64,000 nucleotides of DNA from Phorcus lineatus (taxonomy: Eukaryota > Mollusca > Gastropoda > Trochida > Trochidae), in assembly GCA_921293015.1 (NCBI GenBank), contig OV121092.1, positions 6,206,001 through 6,270,000 of the forward strand, written 5' to 3'. This document shows, piece after piece, positions 1 to 11,744 of this stretch (position 1 is the first letter of the stretch; each line of letters opens with the position of its first letter). Below the pieces are notes generated by a model. It saw nothing but the letters and a program-made list of their open reading frames with translations. It ran no database searches and was not told the DNA's origin. A program made the translations under genes and the position numbers.

Positions 1-2432
1 CCCTAAATACCCGTAAATTACCACAAATATAATTAAATATGTTAAATAAAACAAGCCCCCGTTTCACAGTAAAAATCCATCCTTCAGCTTGTTAATTATA
101 AGTTCTATTAAAAAAATATGGTGGCAATGGAGTATACAGTTTGTTTTCATATTCGCTTTTTGAAAATAACTTATTTCCACTTTGATAATGAATTGTGCAC
201 TTTTAACTGAGATAAATATAGTAGTTTCTAATCTGAAGTGATCTCATTTAATTCCGGCCTGAGGGATTAATGAGAGTTTACCTCATTGTTAAACCCAGAC
301 AGTTATCCCTTATACAATGGACTCTCCATTCTCATCCCAGTTGTCTGGCAGTGACATGTTCTATTTGTAAACTTTCGTTTAATGCTGACCCTCACAAATA
401 TCTATTTAACGTATATGACAAGATTTGAATTTATTTCAAACACAATATAACCGTTTATATATAGAGATTTGTTTCAAGTAAAATGCTGAATAAGACTGAA
501 GATCAAATTTCTCAATGCTGCATTTCCTGGATTGTAGTAATGGTTTAATTACCAAATTCTTACTGTGTTTTAAGATTTTAAGACCCCTAAGCGTTTATAT
601 TTCTACGATTAGCCATATTTACAAAACAGGCATTTATAAAGAAATGTTGAGAATACAGTGTATATTCAGATCACAACATATGCTTCAGTGAATGTCAAAA
701 ACATTATATTAAGACCTATCCTTAGGATAGAACACAATTCCATACGACTGATTAGAATTATTACTTAAATACTAAATTAAAAGGCCTCCAAACAACTTAT
801 AAAACGGCGTGAGCTCACTGTAAAGATTGCTGTCGCATAAAAAAACCCATTAAAAGGCATTGTAATCTCATTTGAAGTGGTGTTATTCTATTCAGATTGT
901 TATTTTGTTTTGCGCTGAAACTTACTGGATGAATGTAGGGAAGAACACATTTTTGCATTCTTTTTCATGCAATTCATGTTAAACAAATATGTGAAAATGA
1001 ATGTAATATGGTCATACTAGGGGACAACATTAGTATGAATCTGGTCTCGTGTCCATATTCATAAACAGTGATTACATGAAGCAGATCTTGCATTTGTAAT
1101 AACACAGGGATTCAAATATAGCATCATGCACTGATCTTTATTTAGTTTCATTAAGACGTTCTGATTTAACTTTTGATTAATTCATTTACCTTGTAAGGGA
1201 CCAGCGTGCTTTATGGCGCTCTTGTTTAGTGATTACAATTCACCTGATAAATACACGTTTAATTGTTTCGATCTCTGTTGACAATCATATGGTTGCAAAA
1301 GGCTACTACTGGCAATCTGTCTTCAATTAGAAGCTTAATGTTAAAGTTAAAATTTATATCATTATTATAAGTAAAAGACTGTCAGGATGTACGGCAGTAT
1401 CATCGAGCAGGTAGCCATTATATGGAGATAGACGTTTTAGAGGTTGTATCATATAGGTACCTGGCAGCAAATAAATCATTACTCTTTTAGAAGTGCATTA
1501 ATAGTATATTACCACATAAAATAACATAACATAACACTAAACACGTAGTTTTGTGTTGAATGAAACACGCGAATCTACATTTTCCATTTCAAACCTTGTT
1601 AATTTCGATTTATGACTCATCAACATTGCTACAACACATAAGCATAACTCACTGACATCACTGGATGTGTTGAAAGAGAATCATTTACAACATTCTTTAT
1701 TTGTGCCATGGCATCTGAGATCTCTTAATCACTTTGACAAACATATGAATCAGCCGCGCGTGGTTATAAGGAATTCATCAATATGACTGAATGTCACATT
1801 ATATTCAGAGAGAATATCTTGACTATTGCAGCAATCAGCTTTTTAACATCTATGAAACCAAGCATGTACCGAAGGTTCCTGATATCTCCTCAATGCTGAG
1901 AGCTAAAAACAATTAGAAGCTAATGAGTTCCTGTCACGGAAGCAGCTGCGAAAGTGCAGGATATGTTTCAAGGACATATCACATGGTGTCTTTCAGGTCA
2001 GTTACCAGGTAGCACAGTAAGCCTGAATTCACCAATGCCAGAGTGTTATTTGATATGATTTGAACTATCAGTGATATATATATTTGTATTCTCGTCAATA
2101 CAAAAATACATTGCAATAGAAAATAAACGAAATATATGATTTCGTGTGTGTTTATCAAATGAACCACAATCAAGTGTTCAGCACCAATCGAATATTTATT
2201 TTTTTGCCATTACGCCACATCTTTCATCACGGAATGATGCGATTGGAAATAGAACCTTCTTCTCTGGTTCATGGGAACGCCTGTTGTGTGCGATGAAACT
2301 GATGTCAGTGTTCTTCTCGCATGATCAAGTAATCATGATGATAATATCTCATGACCGATATTTTCCTTACTCATACTGTTGTTTAAGCTTAGAAGAGTGT
2401 CTGATTCTCAAGTGAAAAACATCTAATAGGTC
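1..2432. other. AT-rich stretch without a recognisable gene
   Basis: I see no gene here. Open frames are short, and the 89-codon frame at 2146-2415 has no recognisable motif. The one assignable item is a partial copy of a dispersed repeat near 286-370, listed separately. There is a minor ATAAC run near 1521-1537. Confidence 0.6.
286..370 (+). repeat. Dispersed short repeat R3, copy 1
   Basis: The copy opens with GTTAAACCCAGA and closes with CTGG...TGACATGTTC. Related copies lie at about 11566-11635 and 13475-13545 (same strand) and at 20517-20610 (opposite strand). Shared landmarks are GTTAAxyCCAGA, a TCTGG core and ACATGTTCAATTA. No terminal inverted repeats or coding potential were seen. 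It may be a fragment of a longer interspersed element. Confidence 0.5.
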
Positions 2433-2801
2433 TTACAATGTACTTACAAAGATCCATGATGGAGGTTTACGATACGAACCTAGTATACCGTAAAGTGAAA
2501 CTTGCATTTCTTTTTCCAGTAGCTTGGCCAAGTGTCCCTTAATAGGCCAGGTCATAGGATAAATTACAATGAACGGTGGCGCAACCTGAGGTCGGAACTC
2601 AAAGACCGCTGGGGCCAGAGATTTTTGTTTGTGAATAGCTCGATGAAGGTTCTGACATTCAGGGTTTGATCTACTTGAAAGTTTGTTGCTATTGAATAGA
2701 TCAGAACTAGCAAGCTTGACAGGAATAAATGAATCATGATTGGGAGATGTAAGTTGAAGTGAGGGGATATGGGATTTAAGGCGCTTTCGAGAGTATTTCA
2801 C
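2433..2801 (-). pseudogene. 122-codon ORF, possibly a mobile-element coding remnant
   Basis: This is one of the longest open frames in the window. Its N-terminal half is encoded by a 140-bp block (2641-2780) that recurs exactly at 59451-59590 inside a SINE copy. The C-terminal half (about residues 75-122) is not repeated here and contains segments such as PPFIVIYPMTWPIKGHL and GSYRKPPSW. These look like real protein rather than random translation, and vaguely recall C-terminal parts of retroelement proteins. I cannot name the family. No splice sites or start context argue for a functional host gene. Being tied to a repeated block, it is more likely an element fragment or a chance frame. Function is not assigned. 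Confidence 0.35.
2641..2780. repeat. 140-bp block, copy 1 (identical to 59451-59590)
   Basis: By direct reading, all 140 bases match 59451-59590. On the right, both copies run into the 3' part of a minus-strand SINE at GGCGCTTTC. On the left, copy 2 continues into SINE tail sequence but copy 1 does not. The adjoining SINE cores differ at many positions even though the block is identical. Confidence 0.9.
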
Positions 2802-3068
2802 TTATACTGCGGCCGCTAGTATTATTGCAGGGAAAATGCCAACAACACCATTGTGGCTATGCATTGCAGTGAAACCTGCGAGCCGCGGCCGGAACTAGTG
2901 AACCTTTGGTGGCACTGTACTGAAATTCAGTGTAGCATTGCATGCAAACCTGACTGCGTGTAGAACAGTTGACTACTGCAGACAACGTTGCCGAGGCCTG
3001 ACGGGATTCGAACCACGGACCTCTTGATCCGAAGCCGAACGCACGAAGCACTGCCCTATCCCGCCCCG
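2781..3068 (-). mobile_element. tRNA-derived SINE, copy S1
   Basis: Read on the minus strand from 3068, the element starts with a tRNA-like head beginning GGGGCGGGATAGGGCAGTG. A B-box-like GGTTCGAATCCC follows, then a body with CTGCAGTAG and a conserved central part (GTTTCACTGCAATGCATAGC). It ends with a GCAATAATACTAG...AAGTGAAATA segment. The head carries RNA polymerase III-type A and B boxes. Its 3' end abuts the 140-bp block instead of the usual GGCGTTAAAC tail. Diverged, presumed inactive. Confidence 0.85.
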
Positions 3069-3089
3069 AGACGTCATGAAGCTTCATCT

Positions 3090-4525
3090 ACTTCTCACTT
3101 GTCCATCAACCTAATCTATAGTTTAAACAACTAAAGTTTTCCTCATCTCTATCTATTACAACAGAGCATTATATGATCTGCCTTACTCAAATATCAATCA
3201 GTTGATTGACAACAATATTAGTATCTATATCGAAACGTCGCTAATACAGAATAAAGAAATTGTTTATCCATAAACATTGTATCAGTCTTTAAGGAAAATT
3301 AAGCCAATATTTTTAGATCTACGATTCCATATCAATGCAACTTCGCCTAATGCCTATAAACGAATTAATTGTCATTTTCTTCTACGAAGTCAATGTTCCA
3401 GGAAGCCATGTCAAATCACGCAAATAAACGGAATCCCAGAATGCCAAACAATTCTATGACCTTCGTAAGATTCTTGCAGTGTTATTGATTTTAGCTCCTG
3501 AGCTCAAACACTTACATTTTCTTGGCACATTGGTCACTCGAGAATGTTTTATGATTTATTTTCTGTTGCTCAAATAAGATTAAAAATACCATATGATCAG
3601 AGTTAAAATTGTCCCTCAAAATTATGATATTTTCTTCGTTTTAATTATGAATAAAAAGCAGCCATATAAATATAATGAAGTCGAAACCTTGCGTCCAATT
3701 TATTGTATACTAGTAAAAAGACCTACTAATCTCTACCAATCAATATTTGTCATTGTATCTGCTGTAAATTGGTTTCCTAAATTACGCTTGAGTCATGGGG
3801 CACACCAATGTCCGGTTTTCGATCACAAATCACGATTTAAATCTCTGTATTGTCACTGTACTGAACTGATATGCACTAGTATTGGCTTTTGGCCCAAAGC
3901 ATATCAGGGTATATGGAAGGAGCTGGATTAGCGGATTCAATTACGCTGATGTAGCAGGATAGTAAAAGTAATGATGAAAATCAAAGGTAAATGCATAGAC
4001 AGAACTACTCTTTGACTAATACTTATTTGATTGTCAGTTGTGACCTATAATGATCGTAACCTTTCATCCTTTAACCAAGAAATTGCTCTCCTTTTTCAGT
4101 TCAACATTTCCTTCTAGTGATGTATTAAAAAAACGATGAAAATCTGTTATTGGAACTTTCCAGTTAGTTTAGTTTTGCATCATTAGCCTTAGACATTTTA
4201 TTCGATAGGTTTTAACCTGAGTTGAAAGGCAAATTTAACAAGTGATGCGTCCAAAGGCAGTGTGGATTCTGGATGTAATTTGTTATTACAAAACGACTTC
4301 CTGTTTAATTGAACTTTTATCAAATAAGTTAATGTTCTGTTAACAATCATAGAAAGACGATGGAAATAAAAATATAAGTAATAAAATATGAGTTTCTAAA
4401 AAAATATTGATAATTGTGACCGAGTTACATGATTTGCACTATTCAAATCAAAAACACTTATAATTATGTTTTAAATATGACCTTTATTTTATATTTAAAC
4501 TCTTAAATATAGTTTTTATAATTAT
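3090..4525. other. Stretch without a recognisable gene
   Basis: Nothing functional is evident. A 112-codon frame at 3593-3931 has no motif. Its end (about 3890-3955, GCGGATTC...ACGCTGAT) is weakly repeated at 7838-7900, which argues against a gene. Confidence 0.55.
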
Positions 4526-4526
4526 C

Positions 4527-4730
4527 GGGGAGGTGCAGTCGTAAGCTCGTTCGTCGTCGGATCACGAGGTCTGTGGTTCGAATCCCGCCAGGGGCTCTGC
4601 AACTTTGTCTGCAGTAGAGAACTTTTCTACACGCAGAAAGGTGTAGCCGCAGGTTTTACCGCAACTCATAGCCACATTGGTGTTGCGGGCTTTCTCCCTG
4701 CAACATTACTAGCAGCCGTGATTCAGTATT
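4527..4730 (+). mobile_element. tRNA-derived SINE, copy S2 (internally deleted)
   Basis: A plus-strand copy with a degraded A-box region (GGTGCAGTCGTAAGCTCG) and an intact B box (GGTTCGAATCCCGCCAGGGG). The body CTGCAGTAGAGAAC follows, then the central GTTTTACCGCAACTCATAGC and the GTTGCGGGCTTTCTCCCTGC segment. Compared with S3 and S4, roughly 70-80 bases between the CTGCAGTAG part and the central domain are missing. The tail is lost. Confidence 0.85.
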
Positions 4731-4734
4731 TATA

Positions 4735-6000
4735 ATATGTGTTTTGAAATTTAAAGGCATGTTTTCACTTATATAAAACTTTGTAACAAACAAAAATTAA
4801 ATTGATTAATTGAAAGAACTTTTATTCTTATCTATAAAAGCAACTTAATTAATAAAGTTTTGACAGTTTATGACGTAATATGTAAAAGATATTTCATATA
4901 TCTAATCATTGTTTTATGGAGTCGAAATAAAAAACATGATGAAACATGAACTTATTTTTGCGACAAGACATTAAGAGACCAATAAAACTTTTTCATGGAA
5001 ATAACAATCTTGCATAATTTCCAGTTCTGGAATGAGAGCTTCCAGTTAAATCCTCATCTAATTCAGCTTTGAATCATTTTCGTTTCTATTGTCACTGGTT
5101 TTAAAAAAGAGCAATATTTCACGTGAAAGTTATTCAATTAGATAACAATAACTTTAAGCTAAATATAACACAGAGCTTTAATTTGACAATAGTGATATGT
5201 TTTAAATTTCATTGAATTATTATTAATTGTCAGAAAAGGGAAAAAACCTAGAATAATGAATTTTCCCTAAGTCAACATTTAATTGATTCATGTTACTGAC
5301 TTCATGAGAAGAACCATTTATCATAGCTCAGTGTTTACTGACTAATATTTAGTTAGCAGTTTGTTACACTTAATGACATGACTATCTTAGTTGATCAATC
5401 ACGTGTTAAGAAGAACATTCCACCCTTTTTATGTTTTTAGGAACAAATAATTTTTTAGAGATAGAGATATATTGTTAGCTTAGAACAACATAATAGTGAA
5501 TAATTAAGATTAATAATATTAGTTAGTACTACATGCACAGCAAGGCCATTCTGCTGATTATAGTAGAAGACACAATATATGCTATATTTTTCCCAATTCA
5601 CATTGTATATCTACACATCGATATAATTCTTCTCTAAATATCATATAAATTACATTTAGTTGTACACACAAATATCTGTAAATTATGAGAAGAGAAAAGA
5701 TCAAATCACCCTTACATAAAACGAACCACAATTTTAGACTTACAGGGCTTTAGGAGAAATGCAAATGTTCTTATTTGGTATTGTCTAGACTTGCAACGTA
5801 AATATGTCATTCCTTGGATCTGAGGCTTCTGAATTTGTTTACTATACAAACTTTTCAATGTTTCTTTTATTTCAAAGATACATGCACTTACGAAAGAACT
5901 GTATTGAATCAAATTTTACTATAACTGGCGATGGCTATTTTAAGAACTTTCTCCCACTTTGAGTGTTAACTTATGTACCGCAACTCTTCCGAGCCTCACA
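4735..6000. other. AT-rich stretch without a recognisable gene
   Basis: I see no gene, repeat or RNA signal here. The 66-codon minus-strand frame at 5712-5912 has no motif. Confidence 0.5.
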
Positions 6001-6002
6001 AG

Positions 6003-6232
6003 TCAAAATCAATACTCTGAAATTGATGCAGACATTAGAAAATCTCTGAGAAGCCTCTTACATTGAAATGAGCATGTACGTTGGCTGAAATTGACCTTCT
6101 GCAAACCCTGTTCCTGTTGACATTGGTTCATGCACAAATAACACCTAAATGAACAGTTGACTTCTGGATCCTAGGAAATGAAGAAGACAGTTGATTAACC
6201 TTCGGTGATGTGTCATGCAATAACTGCACACG
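6003..6232 (+). repeat. Dispersed block R1, copy 1
   Basis: A block of about 230 bp opens with TCAATACTCTGAAATTGATG and CAGACATTA. It continues through GAAATTGACCTTCTGCA, TTGACATTGG and AACACCTAAATGAACAGTTG, and ends near GAAGACAGTTGATTAACCTT. Three further same-strand copies start at 7352, 9183 and 11204, so the copies are 1.35-2.0 kb apart. No TIRs are evident. On the minus strand a short frame begins MST in copies 1 and 2 but is not kept open, so coding is unlikely. Confidence 0.7.
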
Positions 6233-7351
6233 TATTTTTACGAAATGATATTAGGATAGTGTTCCAAAGTTGTGTACTAGATAAAAATTTTTGTTCATTT
6301 TGTATTACTTAGATATTTTTAAAGATACATTGCCTCATTAAACCTTGCGAAAGATTCGTTACTATTCATGTTTGAGCTGCGTGTACAGTTCATCATTTTT
6401 AAAAAACGAAGGTTTATTCGGGGATATGTATTTCTCTATGAGTATTCTCTCATTAATTGATGTCCTTATATGATAATATTTTGAATAACGAGATTAAACT
6501 AATCCACATCAAGGGTATTGTAATCATATCCCAAATTCAAATTCACTTCTTTTTCTCAGTAAGTCAGTAATTAAATTGACTGGACAAATCAATTTAACAG
6601 TTTGGTTCTTGAAGAGTATTCTTTATCGTATTGCCCATGCTACATCTGACACATTTACCTCATATCTATCTTGATATTGTTAAAATAGTTCATTTACTCA
6701 TTAAAAGTATTAATTCAAAAATTGTATCAGATTTATTATTCAATTTAAATAATTTAAATCATCACAAACGTTTCTTGACAAACTTTAATCTTATTCTTAG
6801 GTTCAAACAGAGCACAATAAATCACTTGGAAACTAACGAATGATAGAACTATTAATTCAGCTAAACACAACAAAGAATATTCGCCTTGTCAATATCTTTA
6901 GGCTAAAGTTTTCTAAAGTTTCATACGTTATCAGAACCGGGATTATAACAGCTTTATCAAAGATTTATATCCCCACACAAAATATTGTACTTAAGTGACA
7001 TCATTTCACCATTTAATATGCTATAGGGTTTATCTCTGTTATACTTTGATACAGATATGGTTCAATAAATATGATAAAATGGTACGACTATATTTGTCTA
7101 TCCTATTCATAAAAACCTAGTGTAACCAAAGTTATAATGACTACAATGGTAACATGTACTGGTTGATTTATTCATCTCTTCCGCAATTTATATTTTCTGC
7201 ATAGATTGATATCAACCAGCGTGTTTGACATGACATTGCCTCTACTCTTGTCGTTGTCCTAGTGACCACATAATGCCAGAAAGGAACAGATAATGCCTGA
7301 AAAAGCAGAGTGATGTGAAATGTAAGGGACATTCTGCCTGAAGGAGCTCTC

Positions 7352-7565
7352 AAGACATAATCAATACTCCTGAAATTGATGCAGACATTAGCAAGGTTTG
7401 GAGCACCCTCTGTTATTCAAAAGAACATGAACGTTTGCTGAGATGAACCGTCAACAAATCGTTCGCTTGTTGACATTGGCCATCGAATAAACATAACCTA
7501 AATGAACGGTTGATTGAAGTCTCCCATAGGAAATGAAAAAAGATACTCGATAGACTTAAATGAAG
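7352..7565 (+). repeat. Dispersed block R1, copy 2
   Basis: It opens with TCAATACTCCTGAAATTGAT and keeps TTGACATTGG, AACCTAAATGAACGGTTGA and TAGGAAATGAA in the order seen in copy 1. Similarity may extend to the left, where 7240-7350 weakly resembles 11100-11200. Confidence 0.65.
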
Positions 7566-8386
7566 ACATGAAGCTCAAGAGTGTGGCTATAAAGTTCAAT
7601 TTAATGGAGAGCACATGTGAATGTCCAAGCGAAGGGGAAGAATCACGTTTTTAAAAAAAAAAAATTTCTTCACATTTTCCGTGATGATTATTTTTAATTC
7701 ATGTCAAATGTGTTATCTTCAGGGGGTCAAACATTTTAATTCTCAACACTATTGTCCGTAATCGTAGAAAAACGTATTAAGTATCATGCGAAAACATTTG
7801 GTGTTAATCATACACGAGGGATTAAGGGAGGGATTTAGCCCGAAAGAGATGAGGGTATTAGGAAGGAGCGAGAGCGGATTCATATACGCTGATTAAAGAG
7901 GGTGTATATTATCTAGAGCTTCAAAAGTGTGAAGCGGATATTAACTTCATGACCAATTGTTATTGAAAACCTAAAATTCGAGTGTTACAGGGTTAACAAA
8001 GAAACTTCCAATGCAATTTGGTTAGAAGCATTTCTTTCTTAAAAGATAATCCGATTCTATTGTCGGGCTTCACAAGTCTCCCAGATGGACATATGACACT
8101 GTTACGTCACTATTGCCAGGCCGTCGTGCTTAGCATCCAGTATTTTGTTTTATCAGCGGATATCCCTAATGTTGGATCAAGCTATATCTCCTAGGTGATA
8201 TCCTTTTGACAGTATATTGTGCACAATGTTCTCACCTCTTCGAAACAAACTATCACCTAACTCGATACCTTATCGTTGTGTGGTGGGTTGTGTGCTTCAG
8301 AGACCTCGTTAGCTATGCTCCTTTTAGGGGCATCCAAGCTGGACAGGTCGACGGGTAGAATACAGACCAAATTGGGTCCAAAATCA

Positions 8387-8745
8387 GTTTCTGGAACATA
8401 ACTCTAAAATTACTTGACCAATCTTCGTCAAATTTGGTATACATTCTCTTCATATCATGTATATGTGCCTTTAGGGGGTTTCAGCCTTTTTTATGTTTCA
8501 CATGTTTTTATTTCAATGACAATTTAGACTTTGTCATTTGGAAGGGTAGGGTTAGTTTCCGGAGCATAACTTTGAAACTACGTAACCAATCTTCAGCAAC
8601 TTTGGTATAGATCCCCTTCATATAATGTAAATGTGCCTTTTGGGGGTTTCAACTTCTTTCCAATTTAATTTTTTCTTGTTTTCATGGCAACAGTTAAGAC
8701 ATTGTAATTTTGAAGGGAAGGGTTAGTTTCTTGAGCATAATTCCA
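8387..8745 (+). repeat. 170-bp tandem repeat, two units plus a partial third
   Basis: Units start at 8387, 8555 and 8726 (GTTTCTGGAACATAAC, GTTTCCGGAGCATAAC, GTTTCTTGAGCATAAT), giving periods of 168 and 171 bp. Each full unit carries ACCAATCTTC, TTTGGTATA, TGTGCCTTT and GGGGGTTTCA at matching offsets. It ends with GAAGGG followed by AGGGTTAG. No open frame is conserved between units. Unit length is in the range of satellite monomers, but the array is very short. Confidence 0.85.
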
Positions 8746-9182
8746 GCATTTCGGTATTGCCTATGTCTTTGTAATGAAAAACAAACGTTTCGTCAAAATA
8801 TGAAGAAAATATATGACATTTTTCCGATTTGTAACGGAGAGATTCCTTAATATAATAAATATCCACGTTTGCTGTTAGCGGCTCATTCAATATTGACAAC
8901 CATGTGTTCATTAAAATTTGTAATTCCCCCTCGAGGTGTAACAAAATACCAATGACTCAGATTATGCCTTAAGACGAATTTCCATCAAAATGTGGTTACC
9001 AGTGATCTGATTGGTTATGTTTTACCAATATATCACTGTGTAATGAATTTTGTAAGAATACTCGAACACAAATACAAAAATAAAAAATGAAGCCATGGAC
9101 ATTGTTTAACTTAAAAGTTTAAAAAAAAGAGTTATCCCTCTATAAGTGTGAACTGATGTAAGTCATTAATGTAAATCGTCAA

Positions 9183-9480
9183 ATACAATCAATATCTCTG
9201 AAATTGATACAGACATTAACAAATCTCAAAGAATCCCCGACAAAGATCATTTACGTTTCCTGAAATTGACCTTCTGCATATCATGTATTTTGACATTGAC
9301 TGCCAATCAAATATATTCAATACGTACTCGATAGGAAGGACAAATGACAAAATACTAAACCTGTTCTTATTGTCATTCATTCAATGACCAATAACACCTA
9401 AATAAACAGTAAATATCTGCAATGAAGAAGCCATTCGTTAGCCTAACTGATGCGTCGTGTAATTATCAAATGTCTGATAG
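9183..9480 (+). repeat. Dispersed block R1, copy 3 (with internal expansion)
   Basis: It starts TCAATATCTCTGAAATTGAT and ends with GAAGAAGCCATTCGTTAGCC. It is about 70 bp longer than copy 1, because part of the central TTGACATTG region seems to be present twice around an unrelated spacer. A 65-codon frame at 9422-9619 overlaps it and is not considered a gene. Confidence 0.6.
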
Positions 9481-9624
9481 AAAAGCGAGCAATGTGTGTG
9501 TTTTAAATGCTTGTGTAATGGACTCGTTATGTTCCCTTTTTAACAGAAAACAATCAATTATATTTTGTAATAAATATCACTCTCAAAGAAATTCAAATAG
9601 TCACTCCTGTTACTGGTAATAGAT

Positions 9625-11190
9625 AAGTTTCATTTCCAACGTCAAGTTCATGTACAACTAAATCACAGTATTCAAATATGTATTTGTCATTTTGAGGTAA
9701 TATCATGCAATACAATTGCCCAGTGTGTAACATAGTAAACATTTGATTTAAATACTTATTAAAGTCTAAAATCTAAACACTTATTAAAGAAATCAATCAA
9801 CAATAAATTAATTAAGACTAGGAAAACGAAATTTCACGATTTGTGGTTGATTTTTCAAGTTGACATATCAAATATTATTATCAAATGAAATAAACTTATT
9901 CAAATGGAAATCATTCGGCACGCCCAATAGTCAAATTGGATATAGATATGGTGATTTTTGACTAATTATTCATTGGTTTTACATTCAATACTTGAATGCA
10001 TGGACGAAAGTAATGCACGAAATGGTTGCCCTCATTTCTATCCAAAGAAATTAAATTGACTTCTGAATCTAATTTGGCAAAGATAACTCAGCTGGCACAT
10101 TACCTATTATGAACATTATTTGCCATTATAACATTCCGTCAAGGGTGACATAGTGATATATTATTCCCACTTTAGGATTAATATATGCAAATCATTAGTT
10201 GTATGCATTTTTTTGACAAGAAGAGACACGTTTAACAAGTACACGACAATAGCATTGCCAAAAAGTATGACACAATAGCACAACTCAATGTTTAAACTAA
10301 TAAACTTAAAATATAAATCAGTGTACCACAACTGTAGTCTTTAAAAACCCTATAGCATAAAACTTTTAGCCAAAAATAACACCAATTGCACAGGTCGTTG
10401 GAGAGAAGCCAGACCAAACTTGAGTCGTTCTAAAACCTGCATTATTTCTCTCATTATGCTTGCTGTCCGTTTGTTCTTTCACCCTATGGATCCATTTTCT
10501 TCCTATCTATCCACTCTCTTCAACATCTATTTATATTTTAATACAACTAATCTCTTTTTCAACAAATCTTGTCTCAGATGAGATTTATATCGACACAATA
10601 GCTCATACTCTGCGTCTGTAAACTTGGAGGGATGATGGATTAAACGAAAAACAACAAGATGCGAGAAATTACGGTTTATCTGTCCTGAGTGGATAATTGT
10701 TATAAATTCCGAGCTTTACATAATTTCTTCTTACCCAGGTCATTTCTAAGAATTTTACGGTACTTTTGAAAAATACCTTCGTGAATGCGAGTTGCAAGTA
10801 AACTCGGTCATTGTATTCATGGATCATATATGAAGCAAGACAATCCTAATTGAACGAAATAGTAAAACAAACCACATATAAAACATTTTATGTTTCATAT
10901 TATTCCATACGAAATTAAAACAATGTTTGTTTTGAAGTCTCTTAGACACGGGGACACTGGACTCACTGAACGAATGAAAAGAAATAGTTCTGTCGTCAGC
11001 CAATCAGATCTCGAGTTATTTTAAGAAAAACTGTAATTCCCGTGACCAGTATGAAAACTTTAATACCCGGCATATTTGTGACCGCTTGGGTAAGAATCCA
11101 CGGCTTAAAAGGGGCTCTGTTTGTCAAAGCGACTACAAGAATGTAAGAAAAACAGAGTGTTATCAGATATATGGGAAGATGACCTGATAA
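9625..11190. other. Stretch without a recognisable gene
   Basis: I see nothing gene-like here, only AT-rich DNA with short frames. Confidence 0.5.
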
Positions 11191-11203
11191 ACCTCAGAAA
11201 ACA

Positions 11204-11425
11204 AAATCGATACTCCAGAAATGGATGCCTACATCGCACATAATGGTAATAAGAAGAACTTGCACATTTGCTTAGATTGGCCGTCAGCAAATCATTTGAC
11301 AATTGACATTAGCAATAAAATGAATAAAACCTTAATTAAACATTTGATTCAGGTTCATGATAGGCAATAAAGAAGACAGTCGATTAACCTTACCAATAAT
11401 GTAAGAGACATTTGTATCTCAGATT
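11204..11425 (+). repeat. Dispersed block R1, copy 4
   Basis: It starts TCGATACTCCAGAAATGGAT and keeps TTAGATTGGCCGTCAGCAAA, TTGACATTAGC and AAAGAAGACAGTCGATTAAC. It is more diverged at its left end than copies 1-3. Confidence 0.6.
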
Positions 11426-11565
11426 GGCGGAGAGAATGGCAAATTATAAGTAAGTTTAATTTTCAATCTTCTCTTCATAACGTGGCGACTGGATGACCGA
11501 TTCATTGTATTAAATGCATATAAAATCACATGCAATGTACATCAGTGGTACGTTGTTACTTAAGT

Positions 11566-11635
11566 TCAAGGTTAAATCCAGAGAAGGTATTGCGCTGTGG
11601 TCGTTCTAATTTGGCCATTACATGTTCAATTACTA
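11566..11635 (+). repeat. Dispersed short repeat R3, copy 2
   Basis: Landmarks are AAGGTTAAATCCAGAGAAGG and ACATGTTCAATTA. It directly abuts a partial SINE, so the two may have been joined by insertion or may belong to one composite element. Confidence 0.6.
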
Positions 11636-11740
11636 GGTTTCGCCGCAATGCATAGTCACAATGGTGTTGCGTGAAGTTACTTAAGTGAAATACCCTTGAA
11701 AGCGACCCTAAACCACAAATCACCTCACCTCATTTCTCTA
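11636..11740 (+). mobile_element. SINE 3' fragment, copy S6
   Basis: The copy contains GGTTTCGCCGCAATGCATAG, CACAATGGTGTTGCG, an AAGTGAAATACCCTTGAAAG segment and a CACCTCACCTCA tail. The tRNA-like head and the GCTTTCTCCCTGC part are missing, so this is a truncated, internally deleted copy in plus orientation. Confidence 0.75.
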
Positions 11741-11744
11741 TTAG

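Noticed and set aside
3593..3931. 112-codon plus-strand ORF
   Set aside because: It has no motif, and its end overlaps a weak repeat also found near 7838-7900. Likely chance.
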